DNA of 64,000 bases from Prevotella sp. (GCA_017538105.1 JAFYJN010000041.1:124001-188000), one strand, 5' to 3'; numbered from the stretch's first letter, positions 41,496 to 51,060 are shown. The notes: generated by a model from the letters alone, not told the origin. Numbers and translations: made by a program.

Positions 41496-42092
41496 ATGAA
41501 AGGATTGACCAATACAACAAGAGACATTGCCAGGGAACTGGCTCGTAAATACAGTACCATGACGCACGACGAGCTCGACGTCTTGGAGAGTGTCCTTGTA
41601 CCCATGAAATTCGCAAAAGGCGAAATGATTCTCCGAGAAGGAGAGATATGCCGAAACATTTACCATATCGACAAAGGATTGGTACGCCAGTTCTATTACA
41701 AGGCCGACAAGGAGATGACGGAACACATCGGCGTCGACAATTCCATCGTCATGTGCATTGAGAGCCTATTCCGTGAGGAACCCACAAAATTGCTGATGGA
41801 GGCACTCGAACCCACTATCATTTACGCGTTGCCGAAACAGAAACTGGAAGAGGTGGCACTGCACAACGTGAACATCCAAATCCTTTATCGTAAGATTTTG
41901 GAAGAGTCGCTCATCCTCTCACAGGTGCATGCCGACCTGGTGAGGTTCGAGACGGCACAGGACCGTTACCGCAAGCTGTGCAAGCTCATGCCGCAGGTGG
42001 TGCTCCGCGCTCCCTTGGTTTATATCGCCAACTACCTGCAGATGACACCAGAGACACTCAGCCGCGTGCGTGCGGCCACACTCCTCGATTGA
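41496..42092 (+). CDS. Crp/Fnr-family transcriptional regulator
   Basis: The 198-residue protein has an N-terminal cyclic-nucleotide-binding fold (MKFAKGEMILREGEICRNIY; HIDKGLVRQFYYKADKEMTE) and a C-terminal helix-turn-helix (APLVYIANYLQMTPETLSRV). There is no Cys cluster for an iron-sulfur centre, so it is not an oxygen-sensing Fnr. It converges on the acyl-CoA ligase genes, whose promoter carries inverted repeats; control of them by this regulator is possible but unproven. No autoregulatory site was recognised upstream. Confidence 0.92.
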   Translation: MKGLTNTTRDIARELARKYSTMTHDELDVLESVLVPMKFAKGEMILREGEICRNIYHIDKGLVRQFYYKADKEMTEHIGVDNSIVMCIESLFREEPTKLLMEALEPTIIYALPKQKLEEVALHNVNIQILYRKILEESLILSQVHADLVRFETAQDRYRKLCKLMPQVVLRAPLVYIANYLQMTPETLSRVRAATLLD

Positions 42093-42095
42093 TGA

Positions 42096-42124
42096 TACCC
42101 ACCCCGGCCCTCCCAAAGGGAGGG
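42096..42124 (-). repeat. Hairpin/G-quadruplex repeat directly after the regulator stop
   Basis: TACCCACCCCGGCCCTCCC then AAAGGGAGGG, three bases after the stop. The stop context (ctcgattgat) is like that of the lepA copy. Confidence 0.85.
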
Positions 42125-42168
42125 TGAAGGGTGCTGTTTTGGGTTGCAGAAGTTTGATAGATAGAAAA

Positions 42169-42207
42169 AATCGTTATAACGTCATTCCTATTAACGTTAT
42201 AACGATT
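42169..42207. terminator. Bidirectional terminator
   Basis: AATCGTTATAACGT (42169-42182) and ACGTTATAACGATT (42194-42207), a perfect 14-bp stem with A-run and T-run flanks, between convergent genes. Confidence 0.92.
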
Positions 42208-42232
42208 TTTTCAAGTTTCAAATTTCAACTTC

Positions 42233-43903
42233 TTACAGCGCCTCCTGATACAGATAGCGTTTGATGCTCTTCTTCGGTGTCTTCTCAAACTCCTCTTTCT
42301 GCAAACGTATTGACGATAGCTTGCTGTACGAAGGTAATATCTCATTCAGTTCCTTGCGGTTCTGTTCCATGATATTGTTCAGGTCTTCGGTGGTGAAACC
42401 GAGATTTTTGGCCTCGTCGTAATCGGGATGAACCAGTCCCACCAGTTTCTCACCTTCCTGTATCACCACGCTCTCGTTCACCATCGCCATCGAGTTCAGT
42501 TTGTCTTCAATCTCTTCGGGGTAGATGTTCTGTCCGTTGGCGCCCAGCAGCATGTTCTTGCTGCGTCCTTTGATGAACACGTTGCCATCGGCATCCATTG
42601 TGCCCAGGTCACCCGTATGATACCATCCGTTCTCATCGATGGTCTGTGCCGTGGCCACCTCGTTTTTGTAATAACCCAGCATCACGTTCAGTCCGCGAGC
42701 CAATATTTCGCCGGGCACATGCTCTGGGTCAACACTGTCAATCTTCACTTCCATGTGTACCACTGCGCGGCCACAGGATCCCTGCTTGAACGTCTTGTAG
42801 TCGCTGTAGCAGATGATGGGGGCGCATTCTGTCGCTCCGTAACCAACGGTATAGGGGAAGTCGATGCGGCGCATGAACGCCTCCACCTCTTGGTTGAATG
42901 CCGCTCCGCCAATGATTACTTGGTAGAAATTGCCGCCGAAGGCTTCCGTTACCTGTTGGCATATCAGTTGCCGCACTCTTCTGCTCACCACAGGCATGCT
43001 TAGTAACAGGCGCATGCGGTTGTTCTGTATCTTCGGGAACACTTTCTTGCGGATGATTTTCTCAATGATGAGCGGCACGGCGATGATGATCGATGGCCGT
43101 ATGTCGGAGAAAGCCTGTGCGATGATGGCCGGTGACGGCACGCGTGTGAGGAAGAAGATGTGGCATCCCGTGAGGAATTCGAAAAGGAATTCGAAAGCCA
43201 TGCCGTACATATGTGCCATAGGGAGTATCGACAGCACATGGTCGCCTTGTTTCATCTCCTTGCCCAACACTTGGCAAGCGAAGTCGAAGTTGCTCCACAT
43301 GGCACGGTAGGGAATCATCACACCCTTTGAGAACCCTGTGGTACCACTGGTGTAGTTGATGATGCACAACTCGTCGGGCGACTGCTCCTTGTAGTAAGTC
43401 ACATGCTCCTTGCGGAAATATTTCGGGTATTTCTTGCCGAACATCTCATTCAGGTGCTCACGGGCGAAGGTCAGTTTTTCGCTGCGCGAGAAGAGCACCG
43501 AATAGTCGGGGTTGTAGATGATGCCTTCCAGACTGGGCATCTTTGTCGGGTCGATGCCCTTGGCCACCACGTCGCCCACGAAGAGCAGCTTGGCGTCACT
43601 GTGGTTCACGATGTTGTGAACCTGATCGGGCGTGAACTCATGCAGGATGGGCACGCACACCGCCCCGTAGGTCAGCGTGGCCCAGAAAGCCACGGCCCAG
43701 TGGGCGCAGTTCCTTCCACAGATGGCAATCTTGTCACCGCGTTGCACACCGCTGTTCTCGAACATTATATGCAACTTCTCTATTTTCCGGGCCACATCGT
43801 GATACTGCAGCGTGATGCCCTTATAGTCGGTCAGAGCGTCGAGGTCCCAATGGGCGATGATGCTCTTCTCCATGATTTCGTTGAAGCTGGGAATGTTTTC
43901 CAT
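42233..43903 (-). CDS. AMP-dependent acyl-CoA ligase, copy 2
   Basis: Adenylate-forming enzyme, probably long-chain fatty acid-CoA ligase. The 556-residue protein has the P-loop LCIINYTSGTTGFSKGVMIP, GYGATECAPIICYS, the ARGLNVMLGYYKNE loop, the hinge Asp in GWYHTGDLGTMDADGNVFIK, and the catalytic-Lys side PKKSIKRYLYQEAL at the very end. The start at 43903 (MENIPSFNEIMEKSI) matches the N-terminus of its neighbour; the longer frame runs into that gene. It is a tandem paralogue of the gene at 43917-45581 and follows it by 13 bases. Confidence 0.93.
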   Translation of the reverse strand: MENIPSFNEIMEKSIIAHWDLDALTDYKGITLQYHDVARKIEKLHIMFENSGVQRGDKIAICGRNCAHWAVAFWATLTYGAVCVPILHEFTPDQVHNIVNHSDAKLLFVGDVVAKGIDPTKMPSLEGIIYNPDYSVLFSRSEKLTFAREHLNEMFGKKYPKYFRKEHVTYYKEQSPDELCIINYTSGTTGFSKGVMIPYRAMWSNFDFACQVLGKEMKQGDHVLSILPMAHMYGMAFEFLFEFLTGCHIFFLTRVPSPAIIAQAFSDIRPSIIIAVPLIIEKIIRKKVFPKIQNNRMRLLLSMPVVSRRVRQLICQQVTEAFGGNFYQVIIGGAAFNQEVEAFMRRIDFPYTVGYGATECAPIICYSDYKTFKQGSCGRAVVHMEVKIDSVDPEHVPGEILARGLNVMLGYYKNEVATAQTIDENGWYHTGDLGTMDADGNVFIKGRSKNMLLGANGQNIYPEEIEDKLNSMAMVNESVVIQEGEKLVGLVHPDYDEAKNLGFTTEDLNNIMEQNRKELNEILPSYSKLSSIRLQKEEFEKTPKKSIKRYLYQEAL

Positions 43904-43916
43904 CGTCTGTGTGCGG

Positions 43917-45581
43917 TTATATAGATTGGTATAGATAGCGTTTGATACTGCGTTTCGGCGTTTTGGCAAACTCTTTGTCATGGATAATGATAGATGAAAC
44001 ATGGCAATATGTGGGGATAAGGTTGTTCAGGTCTTTTCTGTTTTGCTCCATGATGTTCTCGATGTCGTCGCGTGTGAATCCCATCGCCGTGGCCTCGTCG
44101 AAGTCGGGATACACCAGACCCACCAGTTTGTTGTCGCGGCTGACGACAACGCTCTCGCTCACCATGGGCAGTGAGTTGAGCTTGTCTTCTATTTCTTCGG
44201 GATAGATGTTCTGGCCACTGGCTCCGAGAATCATACTCTTGATACGTCCTCGGATGAACACATGGCCGTCGGAACTCATCGTGCCAAGGTCGCCGGTGTG
44301 GTACCATCCGTCATCATCGATGGCCTCGCGTGTGGCTTCCTCGTTCTTGTAATACCCCAGCATCACGTTGGTGCCGCGCGTGATAATCTCGCCCGGTATG
44401 TGCTCGGGGTCGCTGCTCAGTATCTTCACCTCCATGCGTGCCGCCGGCGTGCCGCAACTACCTGGGACAAACTGGTCGTAGTTGCTGAACGAGATGAGCG
44501 GGGCGCATTCCGTGGCGCCATAGCCCACGGTCACGGGGAAATCGATGCTCTTCAGGAATTGTTCTATCTCTTGGTTCAGTGCCGCACCGCCAACAATCAC
44601 CTGGTAGGCCTTGCCTCCCAAAGCCATCAGCACCTGCTCGCAAATCTTCTGCTTCACCTTCCTGCTCACGATGGGCATGTTCAGCAGGATGCGCATGCGG
44701 TTGGTTTGTATGACGGGGAACACACGTTTGCGGATGATTTTCTCCAACACCAAAGGTACGCAAATCACTATGGCGGGCTTTACCTGTGCCATCGCCTCGG
44801 CGATGAGAGAGGGCGAGGGGATGCGGTTGAGGAAATAGTTGTGGCATCCTTGGCAGAAGTCGTATAAAAACTCTATCGACAGCCCGTACATATGGGCCAT
44901 GGGCAATATCGACAGCGTGTTGCAGCCGTGCTTCATATGCGGTCCCAACACCTCCATGCAATAGTCCACATTGCTCCAGATGGCACGGTAGGGCAGCATC
45001 ACTCCCTTCGAGAACCCCGTCGTGCCACTGGTGTAGTTGATCAGTGCCAGCTCTTCGGCTTCATCCTTGTGGTAATGCACATCCTCCTTACGGAACGCCT
45101 CGGGATATTTTTTGCCGAACAGTTCGTTCAGGTGTTGGCGTGCGTATGTCAGTTTTTCGCTGCGGGTCACAAGAATGGAGAAGTCGGGAAGCGCTATCAT
45201 TCCCTCCAGCGTAGGCATCTCCTCGGCGTCGACAATCTTCATCACATGGTCGCCAACGAAGAGGAAACGTGCGTCGCTGTGGTTCACGATGTTGTGTATC
45301 TGTTCGGCGTTGAACTCATGCAGTATAGGCACTATCACCGCTCCGTAGGTGATGGTGCTAAGAAATACTGTGGCCCAATGTGCACTATTTCTTCCACAAA
45401 TGGCAATTTTGTCGCCTTTGTGGATTCCTACTTGTTCAAACATGATATGCAACTTCGCTATCTTGCGAGCTACATCTTTGTATTGGAGAGTAATGCCTTT
45501 GAAATCTGTCAGCGCATCCAAGTGCCAATTCTCTTTGATGCTCTTTTCTATATAGGCATTGAAACTGGGTATGTTTCCCAT
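43917..45581 (-). CDS. AMP-dependent acyl-CoA ligase, copy 1
   Basis: Same family as the next gene, 554 residues. It has NYTSGTTGFSKGVMLPYRA, VGYGATECAPLISFS, TRGTNVMLGYYKNEEAT, GWYHTGDLGTMSSDGHVFIR and C-terminal TPKRSIKRYLYQSI. MGNIPSFNAYIEKSIKENWH is the family start at 45581; the in-frame ATG at 45596 lies at the predicted transcription start and is unlikely to be used. The gene is first in the pair and is controlled by a promoter with symmetrical sites. Two diverged copies suggest two chain lengths or substrates. Confidence 0.93.
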   Translation of the reverse strand: MGNIPSFNAYIEKSIKENWHLDALTDFKGITLQYKDVARKIAKLHIMFEQVGIHKGDKIAICGRNSAHWATVFLSTITYGAVIVPILHEFNAEQIHNIVNHSDARFLFVGDHVMKIVDAEEMPTLEGMIALPDFSILVTRSEKLTYARQHLNELFGKKYPEAFRKEDVHYHKDEAEELALINYTSGTTGFSKGVMLPYRAIWSNVDYCMEVLGPHMKHGCNTLSILPMAHMYGLSIEFLYDFCQGCHNYFLNRIPSPSLIAEAMAQVKPAIVICVPLVLEKIIRKRVFPVIQTNRMRILLNMPIVSRKVKQKICEQVLMALGGKAYQVIVGGAALNQEIEQFLKSIDFPVTVGYGATECAPLISFSNYDQFVPGSCGTPAARMEVKILSSDPEHIPGEIITRGTNVMLGYYKNEEATREAIDDDGWYHTGDLGTMSSDGHVFIRGRIKSMILGASGQNIYPEEIEDKLNSLPMVSESVVVSRDNKLVGLVYPDFDEATAMGFTRDDIENIMEQNRKDLNNLIPTYCHVSSIIIHDKEFAKTPKRSIKRYLYQSI

Positions 45582-45607
45582 TGCACAAATTTTCAAATTT
45601 TGTGCAA
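45581..45607. promoter_or_regulatory. Inverted repeat at the acyl-CoA ligase transcription start (operator candidate)
   Basis: TTGCACAAA (45581-45589) and TTTGTGCAA (45599-45607), perfect 9-base arms with a 9-base spacer. The right arm overlaps the promoter core. Confidence 0.65.
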
Positions 45608-45636
45608 AGGTAATATGTTATTTGCACATTTCAAAA
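45604..45636 (-). promoter_or_regulatory. Promoter of the acyl-CoA ligase pair
   Basis: TACCTTTGC at 45604-45612 with TTTTG at 45632-45636, 19 bases apart on the minus strand. It is bracketed by two inverted repeats. Confidence 0.7.
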
Positions 45637-45648
45637 CTTTTTGTGCAA
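45622..45648. promoter_or_regulatory. Second inverted repeat upstream of the acyl-CoA ligase promoter
   Basis: TTGCACA (45622-45628) and TGTGCAA (45642-45648), covering the upstream promoter element. It carries the same half-site as the first repeat. Confidence 0.6.
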
Positions 45649-45751
45649 TATTTTTTGTTTTATCTACATTTTCATGCAAAATAGTAAAAAAATGCCAATT
45701 TGTAGGATTGAGGGTGTGGCTTTTGGGAGAATTTGTCCCCTGCCAGACTAT

Positions 45752-48700
45752 CTATTCCAACCCATCCAATAAGATGAAGGCGGCCCAATATTTCGGGTCG
45801 TCCCATCCTTTTTCCTCATGCGCTCTAACGGCCCGTTTCGCTTGTTCCAAGGCTTCATGTTTGGACATGCCGCCTAACCAATTTTTATAGAACTCTTTCA
45901 TGAGGAAACAAGTGGCCTCGTCATCCACCTTCCACAATGACATGATAAGACTTTGGGCGCCTGCTTTCTTAAAACCTCGTTGCAATCCGAAGACTCCCTC
46001 GCTCCTTGACACATCACCGAGTGCGGTCTCGCAAGCGGAGAGGACAACCAATTGCAAAGTGGAAAGGTCAAGTTGGGCTATCTCTTGGGCTGTGAGCACC
46101 CCATCTTCTACCCCATTTGGCAATTTGCCTAAGATGGCATTGTCTGCACCGGACATGAGCAGACCGCAGCGACTCAATGCTTTGTCCTCGTTGGAACGTT
46201 GGTATTCACCAAACATAATATCTGGTTCAGTATCGTTGTCTTCACGTTCTTCGCTTCTGTAGAAACCATGGGTTGCGATATGCAGAAGTTGGATGTCGCT
46301 ACCACTCAAGCCCTTGAACGACTCTTCGTTGCCTTTGCTTCCTGTAAAAGAGGAGGTCTTGATGTGGTTGTCCTTTGTCATCATACTGATGGCCTCCACC
46401 TCATTGTTGGTTCCTTCGAGGTAGGGCAACCTTGAAAGGGCTCCTCTGCTCACAAGGTCATCGACCATGCTTCGGCTGTTGAAGGCCTGATGGTCTTCAT
46501 CTATCTCATAAGCCCGACTTTCCGCTTCCATCTCTTCCGGGTTGACGTTGTAATACAAACCGCCGTACAATGCGGCTTGCCTGACCTTTTCATGCTCACG
46601 ACGGGCAACCAACTCTCTTGTAGACGATAAACGGTAGAAGTTATATGCTTCGCATCCGGGAAGATTTTCTATACTTAGGCTATGGAGAAAGCCTGAAGGA
46701 GAAAAATAGATGTTCTTGATACCGTTAAGACGATTTCCTAAATTTCCCCAGCTCATTTCGAAATAGATAATGGGTTTTTGGGAGATGGCATCCATGTCAA
46801 TGCCTCTCAGAAAATTGGAATCGAACAACATCTGTATCTGAGGATATGCGTCGTCACTCCTTAAAGTGATGGCCAGAGTAATCAGATCACCAAGCGAGGT
46901 GGTGAAGGTGATGAATTCAACGGCGATATCTTGCTTCCCCAGTACAGCCTTGACGTCGCGCCAAGTGGTTTTAAGCATACCGGTATAATCATATCCCGCA
47001 TCTTTCAGCTTCAGCACCAACTCTTTCTCGCCTTGTTCTATTTCCCGACTCAACTGCGTGACCTCGTTCGACCGTTGAGTGTCGGGATTTTGGTAAAACC
47101 GCTCAAGTCGTTCCCGCTTTTCCTGGATGCCCGACAATTGCATGACTAACTCCTGACTTTCCGTTCGTCTCACCATATCAGCGATACTGGTCTCGGCCGA
47201 CAACAACAATCCTTTGGCGAAAAGGGCGGAATAATCGTAAAGTAAGCCTCCTATTTCCGCTTCATCGCGGTAAAAATGATTCTCTATGACAAACCGGGGA
47301 TAAGAATCTACAAAGAGATGCTCCACGCTCTTCCATGTCTTCTGTCTCTCGGAAGGAGACTTCATGGAGAAATCCAGAAGAACAAGTTGCTTGATGGTCG
47401 CCATCGACTCGTTATAGTTCATGATGGCGGCTGGTTCCATGCCTGACATGACTTGCGCCTTGGCCAACTGCTGTTGGCAATAGGCAAAGGATGAGGTATT
47501 CTTGCCTTTATGCCGACCAATGATGTCGAGTGCTTTTCGCAGCAAACCTGACGCTTGTTCCATCTCTCCTGTTTCACTTAGGTATTCCGACTGGATTCTG
47601 AGCGACAACGCATAGGTGAGGTTGTCTGTTCCTTGCTCGGGGTTGTTTTCCAGTATTTCCATTCCTTTGCGTGCAAAGGCACCGGCGTATTCTGGCAAAT
47701 CCAACCGATAGTGGCATATAGCCAATGTGTTCAGTAAGTCCACATAGGTCGTATCCTTGTTCAGATGATAGGAATCCCATATATTACAAGCCTCGGTGGC
47801 GGCTTCAATGGCTTCATGATATTTTCTTCCTTCCTGACAGCATTTGGAGAGTCGTGTGGCGGCTTGGGCAATAAACATGCTGTCTACGAATGACGGCTCA
47901 CGGGTCTGTTCTAGAGTGTTATTCTTGTAGATGTCGAGAATCCTCTCACACAATGGGATGGCCAAATCGAATCGGCCTTGGGCTTCATAGGCGTATGCCA
48001 GTTCGGAAAGGGGTTCTACGTAGTAAAGGTCGGAACTACCTATCTCTGCCTGGCTCGTCAACTGGTTGGCTTCATTTTGTAATTGGTATGCTTTTAACTC
48101 ATCTCCAACATGACGATAATAAGAGGCGAGGTCTCTCATGGTCTTGATGGTGGATTTATGCTCTTTTCCTAGTATTCTTTTCTTTAACTCGAGTAGTTCG
48201 GCCATGCTGGCAATGCCCTCGTCGTGTCTCCCACAGCGTCTGCATATCGACATAAGTCGGTTGAGTGCATTGCCTAATTCTTTGGCATGGGTATCTTCAT
48301 GTCCACGAAGAACACTTATGGCCTCTGTGAGTAAAGAAATAGCCTCGTCATAGTGTTGCTCGTCATCGTAACAATCTGCCAAGATGGCCAATGAGTGGGC
48401 ATAATCAGGATGTTGTGTACCCAGTACCTTTTTGCGGATATCTACCGCTTGTTGGGCGAAATCCTTTTTTAAAAGACTGTCATTGTACTCATAATCAGCA
48501 TAGATGGTCAACAACTGGGCATATTCATCGCACTGTACCCCTTTCGCCTCGGAAATAATATACAGACCTTCTTTCAATGGCTTTTCCCAATCATAGTCAG
48601 AGGCGAATAGATATGGAGCCACACGGCCAAGGGCCATGCCATATTCCAAACTCTCCTTTCCATAACTGTCAGCATAGTATGAGGCGCCGAGGATGGCGCT

Positions 48701-48850
48701 TACGGCTGCATCGTTGTCTTCATGTAGTGATTTCAAACTGTCGGCTTCATGAAACAACTCTTCCGCCATGGGTATCAACTGCGACGCAGTCTGGCCCAGG
48801 CAGAGGAAGGACAGATGGAAAAGTAAGCAGCAAAGAATGGCTCTTTTCAT
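45752..48850 (-). CDS. Secreted TPR-CHAT protein (caspase-like protease candidate)
   Basis: The 1032-residue protein has a signal peptide (MKRAILCCLLFHLSFLCLGQ). A long tetratricopeptide-repeat array fills about residues 60-500 (PDYAHSLAILADCYDDEQHY; DEAISLLTEAISVLRGH). A helical linker follows to about 620. A C-terminal CHAT domain contains the caspase-type dyad His861 (IQLLHIATHGFYRS) and Cys940 (LVVLSACETALGD), and ends WAAFILLDG as CHAT domains do. Cytosolic TPR-CHAT proteins take part in defence and programmed cleavage. A signal peptide would put this one in the periplasm, where its target is unknown. It follows a small secreted partner gene by nine bases. Confidence 0.92.
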   Translation of the reverse strand: MKRAILCCLLFHLSFLCLGQTASQLIPMAEELFHEADSLKSLHEDNDAAVSAILGASYYADSYGKESLEYGMALGRVAPYLFASDYDWEKPLKEGLYIISEAKGVQCDEYAQLLTIYADYEYNDSLLKKDFAQQAVDIRKKVLGTQHPDYAHSLAILADCYDDEQHYDEAISLLTEAISVLRGHEDTHAKELGNALNRLMSICRRCGRHDEGIASMAELLELKKRILGKEHKSTIKTMRDLASYYRHVGDELKAYQLQNEANQLTSQAEIGSSDLYYVEPLSELAYAYEAQGRFDLAIPLCERILDIYKNNTLEQTREPSFVDSMFIAQAATRLSKCCQEGRKYHEAIEAATEACNIWDSYHLNKDTTYVDLLNTLAICHYRLDLPEYAGAFARKGMEILENNPEQGTDNLTYALSLRIQSEYLSETGEMEQASGLLRKALDIIGRHKGKNTSSFAYCQQQLAKAQVMSGMEPAAIMNYNESMATIKQLVLLDFSMKSPSERQKTWKSVEHLFVDSYPRFVIENHFYRDEAEIGGLLYDYSALFAKGLLLSAETSIADMVRRTESQELVMQLSGIQEKRERLERFYQNPDTQRSNEVTQLSREIEQGEKELVLKLKDAGYDYTGMLKTTWRDVKAVLGKQDIAVEFITFTTSLGDLITLAITLRSDDAYPQIQMLFDSNFLRGIDMDAISQKPIIYFEMSWGNLGNRLNGIKNIYFSPSGFLHSLSIENLPGCEAYNFYRLSSTRELVARREHEKVRQAALYGGLYYNVNPEEMEAESRAYEIDEDHQAFNSRSMVDDLVSRGALSRLPYLEGTNNEVEAISMMTKDNHIKTSSFTGSKGNEESFKGLSGSDIQLLHIATHGFYRSEEREDNDTEPDIMFGEYQRSNEDKALSRCGLLMSGADNAILGKLPNGVEDGVLTAQEIAQLDLSTLQLVVLSACETALGDVSRSEGVFGLQRGFKKAGAQSLIMSLWKVDDEATCFLMKEFYKNWLGGMSKHEALEQAKRAVRAHEEKGWDDPKYWAAFILLDGLE

Positions 48851-48859
48851 GGGGTTTGA

Positions 48860-49648
48860 CTAAAACTGGTCGGTAGGTGAAAGGTTTTTGAGCATGCCCG
48901 CTGTGATATAGTTCTGGCAGGGTTTGCCGTCTTTTATGATGGCTTTTTTGAGCGTCTCCCAATCGTCTTTGGTTAACTTGTTCGTGTCGAAGGAGTCGAT
49001 GGTCATCGTCTCATCTATGATTTTTTCTATTCTCCGTGTGTTCCATCGTTCTCCATAGTATAGGTTGAATAGTTTCACACCATCGCGTTCTCTATATAAT
49101 TGGAAAGCCAGTTCTGTCCGGTCCGCCTCATATTCGGCAAATTTTACCATGATGCCATGGGTAGTCTCAATCATGTCGTCATGTCGTTTGGCCATACAAA
49201 ATAATCTGGTATCTGGAAGATAAACAATGACGAAGGCATCACCATTGTTTTCTTCGGGGACGATGACTTGCAGACCGAAATAAACGGTGTCACCGGTCTC
49301 CTCATATTTGCCGAAATTACCCATATAGGTCTTTTCCAACATTTCGGCTGTGATAGGCTCTTTCTCAGTCTTTTTCACGTCGTTTTCTTGTACCCATCCC
49401 ATAGGCAACTTGAGCCATCCGTTTTGTCTTTCCAATACGCGCTGGGTAAAGGGCGGAGGTAGCACGTTGTCATTGAAAACAGTTTTGAACAAAAACTGAA
49501 AGTCTCCAGTTACTATACTGCTTCCTGTTGAAGGGCTTTGATATAACTTGGTTTTTGACGATGACTCCACCAATTCTTTGGATTGGGCCAGAACACATGT
49601 GGTTGAAACAAACATCAAGGTGATAAAAATGAATAGTCTTTTCTTCAT
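48860..49648 (-). CDS. Secreted SH3-like protein, partner of the TPR-CHAT protein
   Basis: The 262-residue product has a signal peptide (MKKRLFIFITLMFVSTTCVL then AQ). A segment resembling a bacterial SH3 domain follows (KTKLYQSPSTGSSIVTGDFQ to NGWLKLPMGWVQENDV). The C-terminal two thirds have no clear family and include an acidic-basic alternation (DETMTIDSFDTNKLTKDDWE). The nine-base gap to the CHAT gene shows a single transcript. SH3-like domains commonly bind cell-wall peptides, so a sensing role for the pair is conceivable. No promoter core of the usual kind was found upstream. Confidence 0.8.
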   Translation of the reverse strand: MKKRLFIFITLMFVSTTCVLAQSKELVESSSKTKLYQSPSTGSSIVTGDFQFLFKTVFNDNVLPPPFTQRVLERQNGWLKLPMGWVQENDVKKTEKEPITAEMLEKTYMGNFGKYEETGDTVYFGLQVIVPEENNGDAFVIVYLPDTRLFCMAKRHDDMIETTHGIMVKFAEYEADRTELAFQLYRERDGVKLFNLYYGERWNTRRIEKIIDETMTIDSFDTNKLTKDDWETLKKAIIKDGKPCQNYITAGMLKNLSPTDQF

Positions 49649-49744
49649 GGTAAGCTATGTTAAAGGTTTGATTTTTTATTCGATTTTGAAAATAGATAAT
49701 GGTAGTGGAGTCTTGTCTTGAGCCATCGAGGCAATTGGGAATAC

Positions 49745-50992
49745 TTACTCGTACCGCATCGACTTCGAGGGGTGGATGTGTGAGATGAGGTAGCTCGGAC
49801 CGATGAGCACGAGCACGCTCAACAGGAGGGTGGCGATGTTCAGCAACAGGATGAGGGGGATGTTGATTTCCACGGGGACAGTCTCCACATAATAGGCGGC
49901 CGCATCGAGTTTCACGAAACCGGTGAAGTGCTGCAGCAGGCAAAGGCCCAGGCCTATGATGTTGCCGATGATGAGACCCTTGCCGATGATGAAGGCGGCA
50001 AACCACAGGAAGGTGTGGCGTACGGTGCTGTTCTTCGCGCCCAATGCTTTCAGGATGCCTATCATCTGCGTGCGTTCGAGGATGATGATGAGCAGTCCGC
50101 TGATCATCGTGAACGCCGCCACGGCCACCATCAGTCCCAAAATTATCCACACGTTGAGGTCGAGCAGGTCGAGCCAACTGAATATCTGCGGGTTAGCGGC
50201 GGTCACCGTGCGCGAGCTGTAGGTGTTGCCGTAGCTGTCCTGCGTACGGTCTATCTCACGCGTCACGTCACGTGCCACTTGGTCCAGCGCATCGAAATCG
50301 TTCAGCGTCAGTTCGGCACCACTGGCTTGGTCGCTTTCCCAACCGTTCAGTTTCACCGTGCTGTATAGATCGACGAGACAGATGCTCTCATCGAATTGTC
50401 TTAGGTTGGTGGCATAGATGCCCGCGATGGTGAAGCGTCGCGTACGCACGTCGTCGGTGCCGAGGAAATAGGCGAAGATGCGGTCGCCGGCCTTCACACG
50501 TAATTTGTCGGCCATCAGTCGCGAGATGACCAGTTGGTTGGTGCTTATGCTGTCGCTGAACACGGGCATGTGTCCCTCTACCATGTTCGAGGAGATGAAG
50601 GTGCTGTCAAACTCGGGGCCTACACCCTTGAACATCACGCCGAGGAAGTCTTCGTCGGTCTTCAGGATACCCTGCTTCAAGGCGTAGCGTTGGACGTGGG
50701 CTATACCCGAGATGGAAGCCAGGCGATGCATCATGCTGTCGTCAAAACAGACAGGGTTGTTGTTGCTCTCCTGCATCGACTGGAATTCGTTCACCGTGAT
50801 ATGGCTGCCAAACCCAATGACCTTGTCGCGTATGGTATGCTTGAAACCGATGACCACACAAACCGAAATGATCATCACGGCCAATCCGATGGCGACGCCC
50901 CACATGCCGATTTTGATGGCGGGACGACTCACCTTTCGGGTGGCGGTATGGTCTTTGTTGATGCGGCTGGCAAGGAAATAGGGTAGGTTCAC
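49745..50992 (-). CDS. LolC/E-like ABC transporter permease (FtsX family)
   Basis: The 415-residue inner-membrane protein has an N-terminal helix (KIGMWGVAIGLAVMIISVCV), a large periplasmic MacB-like domain (about 60-270), and three C-terminal helices with TMISGLLIIILERTQMIGIL, the family motif ERTQMIGILKALGAKNSTVR, and FLWFAAFIIGKGLIIGNIIG. This matches the permease of lipoprotein-release or MacB-type transporters. No ATPase gene is adjacent. It is followed on the minus strand by an unrelated gene. Confidence 0.92.
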   Translation of the reverse strand: MNLPYFLASRINKDHTATRKVSRPAIKIGMWGVAIGLAVMIISVCVVIGFKHTIRDKVIGFGSHITVNEFQSMQESNNNPVCFDDSMMHRLASISGIAHVQRYALKQGILKTDEDFLGVMFKGVGPEFDSTFISSNMVEGHMPVFSDSISTNQLVISRLMADKLRVKAGDRIFAYFLGTDDVRTRRFTIAGIYATNLRQFDESICLVDLYSTVKLNGWESDQASGAELTLNDFDALDQVARDVTREIDRTQDSYGNTYSSRTVTAANPQIFSWLDLLDLNVWIILGLMVAVAAFTMISGLLIIILERTQMIGILKALGAKNSTVRHTFLWFAAFIIGKGLIIGNIIGLGLCLLQHFTGFVKLDAAAYYVETVPVEINIPLILLLNIATLLLSVLVLIGPSYLISHIHPSKSMRYE

Positions 50993-51002
50993 TCTAGTAA
51001 TG

Positions 51003-51060
51003 TTTAGGGTTGAGCGTTGAGTGTTTAGTGTTGAGTGCTTAGTGTTGAGTGTTCACTCTG
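51003..51060. repeat. Degenerate gttgagtgtttagt repeat
   Basis: Units of gttgagtgtttagt and gttgagtgctt precede the hairpin repeat at 51075. The same family occurs near 35200, 38925, 60690 and 63070. Confidence 0.55.
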
